20,869 nt of DNA, taken from assembly GCF_000332455.1 (NCBI RefSeq), contig NZ_AOGY02000020.1:1-20869 (forward strand), in the 5' to 3' direction. Each line of letters starts with the position of its first letter. Position 1 is the stretch's first letter. A model generated the notes under the pieces. It saw nothing but the letters and a program-made list of their open reading frames with translations, was not told the DNA's origin and searched no databases. This DNA comes from Leptospira vanthielii serovar Holland str. Waz Holland = ATCC 700522. GTDB taxonomy: Bacteria; Spirochaetota; Leptospiria; Leptospirales; Leptospiraceae. The translations under genes and the position numbers were made by a program. Positions 7,081 through 14,005 of this stretch are shown here, in pieces.

Positions 7081-8889
7081 ATGGATTCGGCAAACGTAAA
7101 AACACTCTCTCCCTGGGCTAAAAAATCCTTAACCTTCTTCCTTTGGATGTCCCCCATGTTTTCCTTGGGACCATTTCTGGCATTTGGTATCCTCTTCGCA
7201 TTTCCAGGCGAATTCAGGCTACGCCTTCGTGCCTTAGCTGTCATTGCTGTTTATGTTTTCTCTTGGATTGTATTCTATCCTGTGGAACTTCTCCATAGGT
7301 CTGGTTTAGAATGGGAAGCAGTGATTAACGAATTTCTTGCCAAAGATTCCCGAAGCCTTCAGTTGAAGTTTGGATTTGTGGTGATTTGTTTTTTACTACT
7401 TCTAGTGAACTACATCCATAGCAGAAGTCGTAACCAAAAAAGAGAGACAGTTCGAAAAACAAAACTCCAAAGAGAAAATCTCCATTCCGCAATTCGTACA
7501 GAGATGCGAATCCGCGATGCAAAATTTGATACACTTCTACTTGTATTATTTCTTGCACTTCTTCTTAATTTTGGGTTTCAATACTTCTCCGAAAAATTAC
7601 ATCCAAACAAATCTCTTTCGCCACTGGCCCCACTCGTGGATGTTTACCAATTTGTATTTAATTATTCTATCTCCCTTTGTATTTTGCTTTTTAGTTTTAA
7701 TCGAAATAAAATTCCGTCCATCCTTGCAAAACCTTATTTGCGTTATATGGAAGGAATTCGGATTCGGGAACGATGGAAAGCGGCAGTGGTTTCGCAAAGT
7801 CGGTTTCCATTTCGTTTGGAATTGGTAGTAAAAGAAAAGGCAAAATTTAGAGATCGAATCCTGCCTGGGTTTGGACATGTTTATGTTTATGAATATTGGC
7901 GCGGGTTTCCGATTTTATTTCTAACTCTACTTTTGTTTTTGTTTTCAGCAGTCTGGGTTTTTTCCTACTTAAGCCCCATATTTGGAATTCAATTTTTAGC
8001 AGGGTTTGGATTAAAACCAGGAGTCCCCGATAAAGATTTTTTTATCTCGGCACAAAACGTAGCCTATGCGGGATTTTCTGTTTTGGCTCTGGTTGGAATT
8101 TATTTTTATTCATCCTACTTACTCGAAAAATCTTTTAGTTTAGAAAACTTAGGAGTTAAGGAAGACAAAGTTGGTGAGTCAGAACCATTTTTTAAACCGG
8201 GTTTGCGCAAAGGATTTCGAAATGTTCTGCCTTTATCCTTACTCTTTCATTTGATCTTGATTTCTCTTGTTTTTCTTATCCCAATCACCCTCCAACGTAA
8301 TAAAAAGAAAGATCAGTCTTCCCAAAAAAATGAACATTTCCGACCAGAGAAAATGGAATTCTATTTTATCGATCCGAATGTCCCAGACGATACCAAGGGA
8401 CTGAATGGTGGAATTGTTACTGGAAATGAAACCGAAAACAAAGAGAAAGGGGAAAAAATCTCCAACGAAAAAGTAGCGGACAATGGCCCAGTCAAAGGTT
8501 ATATCAAAAAGATTCGCGGGAAAAAAGTTCCACCAACTTACTCTAATTATATCTCAGCGAAGATGCGAATTCCCGAAAGTTATATGGATTATTGGGCAAA
8601 AGCACCTCATCCTTATTCCTCTGTGGTTGCTTATACCATCACTCAAGAGGGAGATGTGATTGATGTGGAACTTGTGGAAGCCTCCGATTACCCTGACCAA
8701 GATTTGCGAACCTTACAACTCGTAGAGAGTTTGGGTCCACTCATGCCACCACCCGGAAGCAAAAATGACATCCGAGTAACTGAGTTATTCTGGAATGGTC
8801 CGATTGACCCTGAATTTGTTCCCACACCTTTACAAAAAGAAATGATCAACTTATTTGACGGCCGTTATATGGAAGAGTTATCAGAATGA
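7081..8889 (+). CDS. Polytopic membrane protein with C-terminal TonB-C-like domain
   Basis: A 602-residue protein I do not recognise as a named family. The N-terminal two thirds has about eight to ten hydrophobic segments. One stretch, RILPGFGHVYVYEYWRG followed by a transmembrane helix, resembles the PGxGQxYxGxYxKG turn seen in small membrane proteins of the DUF5683/TM2 kind. After the last helix (about 395-413, ending PITLQRN) comes a hydrophilic linker rich in Lys, Asn and Glu. The end (about 490-580) looks like a TonB C-terminal domain: APHPYSSVVAYTITQEGDVIDVELVEASDYPDQDL, then a proline pair in LMPPPGSKNDIRVTELFW. A TonB box partner, ExbB or ExbD is not visible nearby. The ATG of the PrsW-like gene overlaps its stop, so the two proteins are likely made together. 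Function is unknown. Confidence 0.75.
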   Translation: MDSANVKTLSPWAKKSLTFFLWMSPMFSLGPFLAFGILFAFPGEFRLRLRALAVIAVYVFSWIVFYPVELLHRSGLEWEAVINEFLAKDSRSLQLKFGFVVICFLLLLVNYIHSRSRNQKRETVRKTKLQRENLHSAIRTEMRIRDAKFDTLLLVLFLALLLNFGFQYFSEKLHPNKSLSPLAPLVDVYQFVFNYSISLCILLFSFNRNKIPSILAKPYLRYMEGIRIRERWKAAVVSQSRFPFRLELVVKEKAKFRDRILPGFGHVYVYEYWRGFPILFLTLLLFLFSAVWVFSYLSPIFGIQFLAGFGLKPGVPDKDFFISAQNVAYAGFSVLALVGIYFYSSYLLEKSFSLENLGVKEDKVGESEPFFKPGLRKGFRNVLPLSLLFHLILISLVFLIPITLQRNKKKDQSSQKNEHFRPEKMEFYFIDPNVPDDTKGLNGGIVTGNETENKEKGEKISNEKVADNGPVKGYIKKIRGKKVPPTYSNYISAKMRIPESYMDYWAKAPHPYSSVVAYTITQEGDVIDVELVEASDYPDQDLRTLQLVESLGPLMPPPGSKNDIRVTELFWNGPIDPEFVPTPLQKEMINLFDGRYMEELSE

Positions 8890-9659
8890 AAGAAGTTGGT
8901 TCTATTGATTATTTGATTGGATCGCTTACGGTTCTTCCTTGGGCCATAGTCATTTGGAAGGCATACAAACCAAAAAAAGGTTGGCAGGAAGTTTTAGGAA
9001 TTCTTTTGGCATTAGTTTTTGGTTGGTTGTCTACAGACCTTATCCTGAGGCTCCACCCCATCCTTTGGCCTGAAACCGATTTTATGCCAAAGAAAAAAAT
9101 AAGTCTCCTCTCACAAACAGCCCACCTTGCTTTCATTCAGGCGGGCATCACAGAAGAAACATTCAAAGTATTTTTTATTATGATATTGTCTTTTGTTTTG
9201 GGTTATGATAAAAAAACAAAAACCTTCTCACCTAATGTAGTTTTATTTGGATCTTTTGTAGCGATGGGGTTTTCCTTTATCGAAAACACACATTACATTG
9301 CTAGGGAACCGGATGAAAAAAAGTTAGATCTGTTTTTTGCTCGAACCATTCATTCCTCTAATATCCATTTACTCATCAATCTTTGTTTCTCTTTGTTTTT
9401 ACTGAAGAGCAATGCTAAACTGGAATCTACGAACAAAAGGCTCTATATTGGCTTTGGATTTTTGTTAGCAGTATTGCAACATGGGGTTGTTGATTTTCTT
9501 TTGATTCCAGGATCGATTATCGGTCTTTGGATTGCGACATCTCTGTTTGTAGGAATTTGGGTTTGGGTTGTGAATGACTGGAGAGAACTCGTGCAGGTAA
9601 GTAAAGAAGATTGCAAAGACGAAACAAAGAATCTGGCGATTGCAGCAAAGAGTGAATGA
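8886..9659 (+). CDS. PrsW-family intramembrane metalloprotease
   Basis: PrsW-type proteases cut membrane proteins within the bilayer; the Bacillus founder degrades the anti-sigma factor RsiW. This 257-residue protein has about six to seven hydrophobic helices and the family's conserved polar residues inside them. These are Glu90-Glu91 with Lys94 (ITEETFKVFF), FSFIEN at 130-134 with His136, His156 and His161 (HSSNIHLL), and His199 with Asp203 (LQHGVVDFL). These match the motifs proposed to bind zinc and carry out catalysis. The start ATG overlaps the previous stop (ATGA at 8886-8889), meaning translational coupling with the TonB-C-like membrane protein. No sigma/anti-sigma pair is seen nearby, so the natural substrate is unknown; the coupled protein is the first candidate. 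Confidence 0.88.
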   Translation: MKEVGSIDYLIGSLTVLPWAIVIWKAYKPKKGWQEVLGILLALVFGWLSTDLILRLHPILWPETDFMPKKKISLLSQTAHLAFIQAGITEETFKVFFIMILSFVLGYDKKTKTFSPNVVLFGSFVAMGFSFIENTHYIAREPDEKKLDLFFARTIHSSNIHLLINLCFSLFLLKSNAKLESTNKRLYIGFGFLLAVLQHGVVDFLLIPGSIIGLWIATSLFVGIWVWVVNDWRELVQVSKEDCKDETKNLAIAAKSE

Positions 9660-9693
9660 ACAATCGATTCCCAGGGAGTATACATGTCGGTAT

Positions 9694-10158
9694 CTACTTT
9701 GTAGATAAAAATACCCTAATTCCCGCTTCCGAATACTCTTCCCAATCCATTTGGTAGGTTCTGATTTTTGGAATTTCTGGATGGCTCCAAATTTCTGCCC
9801 AAAATTTGGGAACGACTTCTTCGGGAGCTCCCGGTTGGATTTGAAAGTAACGACCGTTCTGCGGACTTACCTGAACCTTTTCCATTCCTGCAAACAATTC
9901 TGCGTTTGGTTCCACAGCATAACCTAACAAAAAGTCATACGCACCATTTTCATCTGATGCATAATTAAAATACACACCAAAAAGTGGATCAAATTTCCTT
10001 AAAACTTCCATTTGTTTAGGAATTTCTTCTTTATAAAACCGAGAATACACAGCGGGTATTTTCATATCAGCGTCTCCCGGTGCATTGGAAGTTCGGATGC
10101 GAAGTCCCATGACCGTGAATTTTTCCGTTTTGACTAATGGTTCCGTCACTTCCGACAT
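9694..10158 (-). CDS. GyrI-like / effector-binding domain protein
   Basis: A 154-residue stand-alone ligand-binding domain of the GyrI-like/AraC effector-binding superfamily (also in Rob, YdeE and integron cassette proteins). Supporting stretches are the opening EKFTVMGLRIRTSN, the GVYFNYASDENGAYDFLLGYAV middle strand and loop, VQVSPQNGRYFQIQPGAPEEVVPKFWAEIW, and the closing YQMDWEEYSE with a conserved Asp/Glu-rich end that normally lines the pocket for cationic drugs. No DNA-binding domain is attached, so it acts as a binding protein or partner and not as a regulator by itself. It converges with the PrsW gene and its promoter lies next to the 5S rRNA promoter region. Ligand unknown. Confidence 0.8.
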   Translation of the reverse strand: MSEVTEPLVKTEKFTVMGLRIRTSNAPGDADMKIPAVYSRFYKEEIPKQMEVLRKFDPLFGVYFNYASDENGAYDFLLGYAVEPNAELFAGMEKVQVSPQNGRYFQIQPGAPEEVVPKFWAEIWSHPEIPKIRTYQMDWEEYSEAGIRVFLSTK

Positions 10159-10211
10159 ATAGAAAAAGTTTCAGTTTTGCAAAAAAAAGCAACCTTTTCT
10201 TAGTGAAGTGT

Positions 10212-10238
10212 TTGACATACCGCACCTCTCTGTACATT
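10212..10238 (+). promoter_or_regulatory. Candidate sigma-70-like promoter of the first 5S rRNA gene
   Basis: TTGACA (10212-10217) is a perfect -35 match. TACATT (10233-10238) follows after 15 bases, a short spacer. The second 5S copy does not share this promoter; its upstream match begins only at TGGTAATTACT just before the gene. The call is tentative because of the spacer length. Confidence 0.45.
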
Positions 10239-10248
10239 TGGTAATTAC

Positions 10249-10366
10249 TCCTGGTGATTATGGAGAGAAGGCCATACCCGTTCCCATTCCGAACACGGAA
10301 GTCAAGCTTCTCATCGCCGATGGTACTATTGGGTTCGCTCAATGGGAGAGTAGGACATTGCCGGGT
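10249..10366 (+). rRNA. rrf: 5S ribosomal RNA, copy 1
   Basis: Structural RNA of the 50S subunit. The universally conserved segment CCCATTCCGAACACGGAAG and the downstream GGGAGAGTAGG are present. Helix I is formed by CCTGGTGA (10250-10257) and TTGCCGGG (10358-10365), eight pairs, so the mature RNA is about 117 bases, the usual size. No 16S or 23S gene is adjacent, and a terminator follows 23 bases later. The 11 bases before it (TGGTAATTACT) and about 12 bases after it (TTAGCATTTATA) are identical in the second copy, so these flanks may be processing signals. Ends are estimated from helix I to within a base or two. Confidence 0.93.
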
Positions 10367-10388
10367 TAGCATTTATAATCCATACGAG

Positions 10389-10417
10389 AGCGTTCACGAA
10401 AGTGAGCGCTTTTTTTA
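10389..10417 (+). terminator. Intrinsic terminator of 5S rRNA copy 1 (tau module, copy 1)
   Basis: AGCGTTCAC, a GAAA tetraloop and GTGAGCGCT form a nine-pair stem (one G-U) followed by seven or more T. The same hairpin recurs at 10754, 17710 and 18087. In the later copies the loop and one arm base change but pairing is kept by a wobble. Confidence 0.85.
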
Positions 10418-10478
10418 TTTGTGGGCGCTCTGTGTGAGCCGGCTAATGTCCGCGACTCGCAGTAGCGGTCGCTGCCTC

Positions 10479-10527
10479 AAAAATGGAGCAAGGTGTCTTG
10501 CTCCATTTTTTCCGGCATGATTGCCGG
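10479..10527 (+). repeat. Double hairpin inside cassette delta-1 (array A)
   Basis: The arms AAAAATGGAGCAAG (10479-10492) and CTTGCTCCATTTTT (10497-10510) form a perfect 14-pair stem with a GTGT loop. Two bases on, CCGGCA and TGCCGG (10512-10527) form a second perfect six-pair hairpin. The first stem has A-runs and T-runs at both feet, so it could end transcription in either direction. The same double hairpin occurs in array B near 17800-17848. Confidence 0.8.
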
Positions 10528-10683
10528 TTTGATTTTTAGAATCGCCTTTGAACCTAAATAGTAATCAATAACCATTCGTTCGCGAAATGGGTGATGCTTC
10601 CGTAAGAAGCTGAAGCCTGCTAGGATTTTTCTGAAAGAAAAATAGGGTGGTGTATACCAAAGGATTGAGCAAGGCGCAGGGCC

Positions 10684-10750
10684 AGCCCGCGGAGCGGAGA
10701 AGCGAGTGGGGGCGGAAGTAGGGCATCGCCATAGAGTCATTATTGTTTCT
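10684..10750 (+). repeat. Decayed 5S rRNA 3' end (alpha module, array A)
   Basis: Contains AGTAGGGCATCGCC, matching the 5S 3' segment AGTAGGACATTGCC, preceded by a GAGTGGGGG stretch aligning with CAATGGGAG of 5S. It sits about 23 bases before a terminator hairpin, where the real 5S sits about 26 bases before its own. I infer an old partial 5S copy that kept its place relative to the terminator. Two further copies are at 17641 and 18016. Confidence 0.6.
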
Positions 10751-10753
10751 TAG

Positions 10754-10781
10754 AGCGTTCACGAAAGTGAGCGCTTTTTTT
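10754..10781 (+). terminator. Terminator hairpin in array A (tau module, copy 2)
   Basis: Same nine-pair AGCGTTCAC / GTGAGCGCT stem with GAAA loop and T-run as the terminator of 5S copy 1, following a decayed 5S fragment. No functional gene lies directly upstream. Confidence 0.75.
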
Positions 10782-10802
10782 ATCTGTGGGCGCTCTGTGT
10801 GT

Positions 10803-10900
10803 GCCGGCTAATGTCCGCAACTTTTGGCTACGCTTCGCTGCTACGCCCGCCAAAGTCGCCTGCTCGTTCCCTATGGGTCACTGCGCAGCTTTGCCGGTTT
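10803..10900 (+). repeat. Structured cassette delta-2 (array A)
   Basis: Bounded by GCCGGCTAATGTCC and TTGCCGGTTT, the same borders as delta-1, but with a different interior. Inside, ACTTTTGGC and GCCAAAGT form a stem around a loop rich in CGCTTCGCTGCTACGCC. This is followed by a second potential fold around TTCCCTATGGGTCA and CTGCGCAGC. An almost identical copy lies at 18136-18233. Confidence 0.7.
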
Positions 10901-11056
10901 AAAATTGATTCTTTTCTATAAATGATAAATCCCATAATCGAACATTCATAAGTATTACTAGATCCATTCGTTCGTGAAATGGGTGAGGCTTCCGTAAGAA
11001 GCTGAAGCCTGTGTTAGATTTTTATAAAGAATCTATATCTGAACAAAAATTTGATT

Positions 11057-11536
11057 TCACTCATTTTCAAGAATGTCTATTGTTGTTTGATTTCCCATTT
11101 GTTCCGCGAGTCCAATCAGAATTCCTTCCACACCACGAATGTAACAGAGTCGATAGATATTCTGAAAATTAACGACTTCACCAACAAGTTCAGCACTAAA
11201 CTTTGTTAGTCGAGATAACAATTCGTCAAGGTTATCCACTCGGAACATGATCCGAAGATAACCCAGTGAGTTCACAGGGGCGGTTCTGTGGTCCGCTATT
11301 GTCTTGGGGGAGAGAAATCTTGAAAGTTCCAGCCGGGTGTGTCCATCGGGAGTCACCATCATCGCAATCTCCGCTTTTTGGTTGCCGAGTCCCGTAACTC
11401 GTCCAGCCCATTCTCCTTCCACCACCATACGACCTTCTAAGGTCAGCCCTATTTCTTCGAAAAACGAAATTGCCGAATCAAGGGATTCAACTACGATACC
11501 TATATTGTGCATTTCCAATAATTTACTTTTGGCCAT
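11057..11536 (-). CDS. VOC-superfamily (glyoxalase/dioxygenase fold) protein
   Basis: A 159-residue single-chain VOC protein made of two beta-alpha-beta-beta-beta modules (about 6-72 and 88-146). The opening MHNIGIVVESLDSAISFFEEIGL, the TRLELSRF strand, the YLRIMFRVDNLDELLSRL second module and the closing GVEGILIGLAEQMG are characteristic. Two of the usual four metal positions are kept (His10, Glu70). The other two appear replaced: Arg95 where His is normal and Gly142 where Glu is normal. It may therefore bind a ligand without being a standard metal enzyme, or use a different metal site. It is followed 61 bases upstream on the same strand by a TetR gene, so the two may share a transcript. Substrate unknown. 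Confidence 0.85.
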   Translation of the reverse strand: MAKSKLLEMHNIGIVVESLDSAISFFEEIGLTLEGRMVVEGEWAGRVTGLGNQKAEIAMMVTPDGHTRLELSRFLSPKTIADHRTAPVNSLGYLRIMFRVDNLDELLSRLTKFSAELVGEVVNFQNIYRLCYIRGVEGILIGLAEQMGNQTTIDILENE

Positions 11537-11597
11537 AACCTTTTATCCAAATGAAGCTAATTTTAAGCAAGATGAATCATAAATTCTAAATTACCAT

Positions 11598-12227
11598 TTA
11601 ACTCAGATCCACCGAAGAACCCACAGTAACTTTGAATAACTGATACACATCCATTCCTTCGGGAAGAACCAAATGGCCATCAATGGCAAGAGAGGCAATT
11701 CCATGAACAATTGCCCAAGCGCCAAGGGCCTTGGCATGAGCTAACTCTTTACTAACGCGTTCACCGGCAAAGGCAACATAGAGTAGGCGGAAGGGGCGCT
11801 CGGAACTCATCCGTATTTCTTTGTTAGCTGCTTCTTGTGTTGATTTTTTATCTAAATCGATTTGGTTTAACATCAGGCGGTAAAGATTTGGATGTTTCAT
11901 TGCAAAACGAATGTATTCTACACCGTAATGATAAGCGAGGGAACGTCCGCGAGCTTTTTGATTTTCCTTCTGTGCTACCACCATATTGTCTGCTAACTCA
12001 TCATAACCAGAAGCTGCCACAGCTTGGAGTAGTTCTTGTTTTCCTTTGAAATGTGCATAGGGTGCCATGTGGGTCACGCCAATGGCCGAGGCAATGGAGC
12101 GAAGAGAAAGTGCTTCTGTTCCTTGGTTTTGTAATAGCGTGCGTGCGGCCGCTATGAGGGCGGGGCGAAGATCCCCATGATGGTAGGGACTGGTCTCTTT
12201 GTCCTGACTTTGTTTCTTCTTGGCCAT
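11598..12227 (-). CDS. TetR-family regulator with WHG-type C-terminal domain
   Basis: A 209-residue regulator. The DNA-binding part (about 14-62) has the YHHGDLRPALIAAARTLL entry, LSLRSIASAIGVTHMAPYAHFKGKQELL recognition region, typical of the TetR subgroup whose C-terminal domain is called WHG (TetR_C_33). The C-terminal core includes HPNLYRLMLNQ and ALGAWAIVHGIASLAIDGHL, the latter carrying the W-x-x-V-H-G element. The start at 12227 (MAKKKQSQ) is followed by a charged leader as in relatives. It diverges from an FAD oxidoreductase and ferredoxin reductase pair across a gap holding a 23-base palindrome, so it very probably represses that pair and itself. Ligand unknown; a lipid or hydrophobic compound would fit the targets. 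Confidence 0.88.
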   Translation of the reverse strand: MAKKKQSQDKETSPYHHGDLRPALIAAARTLLQNQGTEALSLRSIASAIGVTHMAPYAHFKGKQELLQAVAASGYDELADNMVVAQKENQKARGRSLAYHYGVEYIRFAMKHPNLYRLMLNQIDLDKKSTQEAANKEIRMSSERPFRLLYVAFAGERVSKELAHAKALGAWAIVHGIASLAIDGHLVLPEGMDVYQLFKVTVGSSVDLS

Positions 12228-12340
12228 TACAACCTATAAGAACTGCTTGGCAAACCGGTAAAGTCTTTTCGAAAGAGATTCTAGAAGATCCGAATCTAAA
12301 CCCACTGAACTGGTAAAAAAATCTATTTTTTGAAAGATAG

Positions 12341-12368
12341 TTGGAAAAGTGATTGCAATCTTTACATT
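12341..12368 (+). promoter_or_regulatory. Candidate promoter of the FAD oxidoreductase operon
   Basis: TTGGAA (12341-12346) and TACATT (12363-12368) are spaced by 16 bases and lie about 50 bases before the start codon. The -10 element sits inside the large palindrome at 12356-12378, the arrangement expected for repression by steric block. Matches to consensus are moderate. Confidence 0.4.
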
Positions 12369-12378
12369 GTAAAGATTG
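12356..12378. promoter_or_regulatory. 23-base palindrome, likely operator of the divergent TetR regulator
   Basis: The arms CAATCTTTACA (12356-12366) and TGTAAAGATTG (12368-12378) are perfect 11-base inverted repeats around a single central base. The length and odd-centred symmetry fit a TetR-family dimer site. It lies between the TetR gene (starting 12227, minus) and the oxidoreductase (starting 12416, plus), and overlaps a candidate -10 element. Confidence 0.75.
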
Positions 12379-12415
12379 GCTGGGTTGCAAGGGGTTGGAC
12401 CCTGGGGAGAACAGA

Positions 12416-13945
12416 ATGTCTCATTATGACACAGTTGTCATTGGCGCCGGTAACGCTGGTTTAATGGCGGCCACTCGATTACAACGCGAAGGTTCAAAAA
12501 CTTTGTTATTGGAACGGCATAATGTTCCTGGCGGATGTGCTACCTCCTTTGTCCGTGGAGATTTTGAATTTGAAGTGGCTCTCCACCAGCTGAGTGGTGT
12601 GGGAACAGAATCGAGTCCTTTTATCATGCGTCGCGTTTTTGAAGAACTTGGCGTTCTAAATAAGATCGAACTCGTTCAAGAAGAAGAACTATATCGTATC
12701 ATTATGCCTGGGAAATTAGATGTCACCTTGCCTGCGGACTGGAACGAACTACAACACCACCTGAAAAATCTTTTCGCAGAGGAAGAGGATTCAATCAATC
12801 GATTTTTTATCTTAAGCGAAGCCGTGGTTAATGAGTATTATTTTGTTTTACCTCGAATTCGGCTAACAAACGATGAAGAAAAACTCCGAACCAAGTGTCC
12901 AAATTTTGCAGCCTATGGTCTTCGCCCTACGATCGAAGTTTTAAATGAATTTTTCTCAAATGAAGATTTAATTAATGTAATAACACCATATTGGAGTTAT
13001 GTGGGAATCCCTACAACAGATTTGGTTTTCGCTGAATTTATCGGGATGCTCTATTTTTACTGCATTTATAAACCTTGGCATATCAAAGGCGGATCTCAAA
13101 TGCTTTCAAGTGCTCTTCTTTCTTCCTTTGAGGAGGCAGGAGGAGAGGTGCGGTTTCACTGTGCTGCAGAAAAAATATTCACAGAAAACGGTGCTGTCCG
13201 TGCCGTTCTTTTGGAATCAGGAGAAACTGTAACCTGTGATGCTGTTGTATCCAATGTTAGTCCTCTCATCACCTATCATGAAATGCTTGATTTGGAAACT
13301 CCCCCTTCTTCTGTACTCCAAGATTTTAAATCCCGAAGGATGGGTGTCTCTGCTGTATGTCTTTATCTTGGATTAGATTGTTCTCCTGAAGAACTTGGGT
13401 TTACAACCGCTTCCGCCTTTGTCATGACAACTTCCAATGCAGAAGTCACAGAAGATCGAATGTATACTTTGGATGCTCCCGATTGGGGTATGGTCACTTG
13501 TTATAATTTTATTGATGAGGAACTAGCACCAAAAGGAAAAGCTGTGGTCACTCTTGTCGCCTTACAATATGGGGAAGCGTGGAAGGATATTCCGCCAGAA
13601 TCGTATATTCCAACAAAATATGAGTTTGGTGATAAACTCATTACACTCGTCGAACAAGCCTATCCGAAGATTAGAGAACATATAGAAAAAGCAGAAGTGG
13701 CTACACCTATGACGATGATGCGTTATTTGAATACACCAGGTGGAGCCATTTATGGATTCAAACAGACGTTACAAGATGGCTCACTAATGCGTGAATCTCT
13801 TGATGCCATTGAGGGACTTTACTCCGCAAGTAGTTGGACGAGTATGGGTGGATTCCAACCTACCTATTTGAATGGTTATAATACAGCACGGAAAATCATC
13901 AAACGAATGAAAGCCCAGCGCAAAGTCGCAAAAACCACTCACTAA
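12416..13945 (+). CDS. CrtI/retinol-saturase-like FAD-dependent oxidoreductase
   Basis: A 509-residue flavoprotein of the phytoene desaturase/all-trans-retinol 13,14-reductase group, which add or remove double-bond electrons on hydrophobic isoprenoid or lipid substrates. The Rossmann FAD motif VVIGAGNAGLMAATRLQ starts at residue 7, followed by LLLERHNVPGGCATSF. The end, GLYSASSWTSMGGFQPTYLNGYNTARKI, is the second FAD-contact region typical of this group. The start ATG 12416 is chosen because GGGGAGA lies five bases upstream; a frame opening at 12353 would run through the operator palindrome. It is followed 60 bases later by a flavin/2Fe-2S reductase, so the pair probably works as an electron-delivery system. 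A carotenoid gene cluster is not visible, so the substrate is open. Confidence 0.82.
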   Translation: MSHYDTVVIGAGNAGLMAATRLQREGSKTLLLERHNVPGGCATSFVRGDFEFEVALHQLSGVGTESSPFIMRRVFEELGVLNKIELVQEEELYRIIMPGKLDVTLPADWNELQHHLKNLFAEEEDSINRFFILSEAVVNEYYFVLPRIRLTNDEEKLRTKCPNFAAYGLRPTIEVLNEFFSNEDLINVITPYWSYVGIPTTDLVFAEFIGMLYFYCIYKPWHIKGGSQMLSSALLSSFEEAGGEVRFHCAAEKIFTENGAVRAVLLESGETVTCDAVVSNVSPLITYHEMLDLETPPSSVLQDFKSRRMGVSAVCLYLGLDCSPEELGFTTASAFVMTTSNAEVTEDRMYTLDAPDWGMVTCYNFIDEELAPKGKAVVTLVALQYGEAWKDIPPESYIPTKYEFGDKLITLVEQAYPKIREHIEKAEVATPMTMMRYLNTPGGAIYGFKQTLQDGSLMRESLDAIEGLYSASSWTSMGGFQPTYLNGYNTARKIIKRMKAQRKVAKTTH

Positions 13946-14005
13946 AATCACAAACAATGAGTTTTGTTAGAATTACGATCACCCATAAGGAAGGAAGATA
14001 AAAAC

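Larger units (their letters stand above)
10389..11030 (+). repeat. 5S-linked modular repeat array A
   Basis: A gene-free block of about 640 bases after the first 5S gene. Module order: terminator hairpin (10389-10417); cassette delta-1 from GCCGGCTAATGTCC (10438) to TTGCCGGTTT (10530); hairpin block epsilon (about 10569-10620); a linker (10621-10683); a decayed 5S 3' end, alpha (10684-10750); terminator hairpin again (10754-10781); cassette delta-2 from GCCGGCTAATGTCC (10803) to TTGCCGGTTT (10900); an unrelated AT-rich spacer; and epsilon again (about 10963-11011). The same order and almost the same length recur after the second 5S gene (17710-18331). Open frames that cross these modules carry no domain signal and I read them as chance. 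Confidence 0.8.

Noticed and set aside
10254..10520. Open frame on the plus strand overlapping 5S copy 1 and array A
   Set aside because: It starts inside the 5S gene and crosses a terminator and two hairpins. Similar peptides arise at 17599-17841 and 17979-18269 only because the DNA repeat recurs. No domain or ribosome site.
10477..10762. Minus-strand open frames in array A (for example ending in TLLHF)
   Set aside because: They run through the perfect stems of delta-1 and the alpha module; no signal of coding and no homologous start site in array B.
10803..10900. Integron attC site
   Set aside because: The cassettes are bounded by CCGG-type repeats and have imperfect stems, but I do not see the conserved R'/R'' core sites (GTTRRRY and RYYYAAC), and no integrase is present.
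12001..12390. 129-residue minus-strand frame over the tetR/oxidoreductase gap
   Set aside because: It overlaps the tetR coding region in another frame and runs through the operator palindrome.
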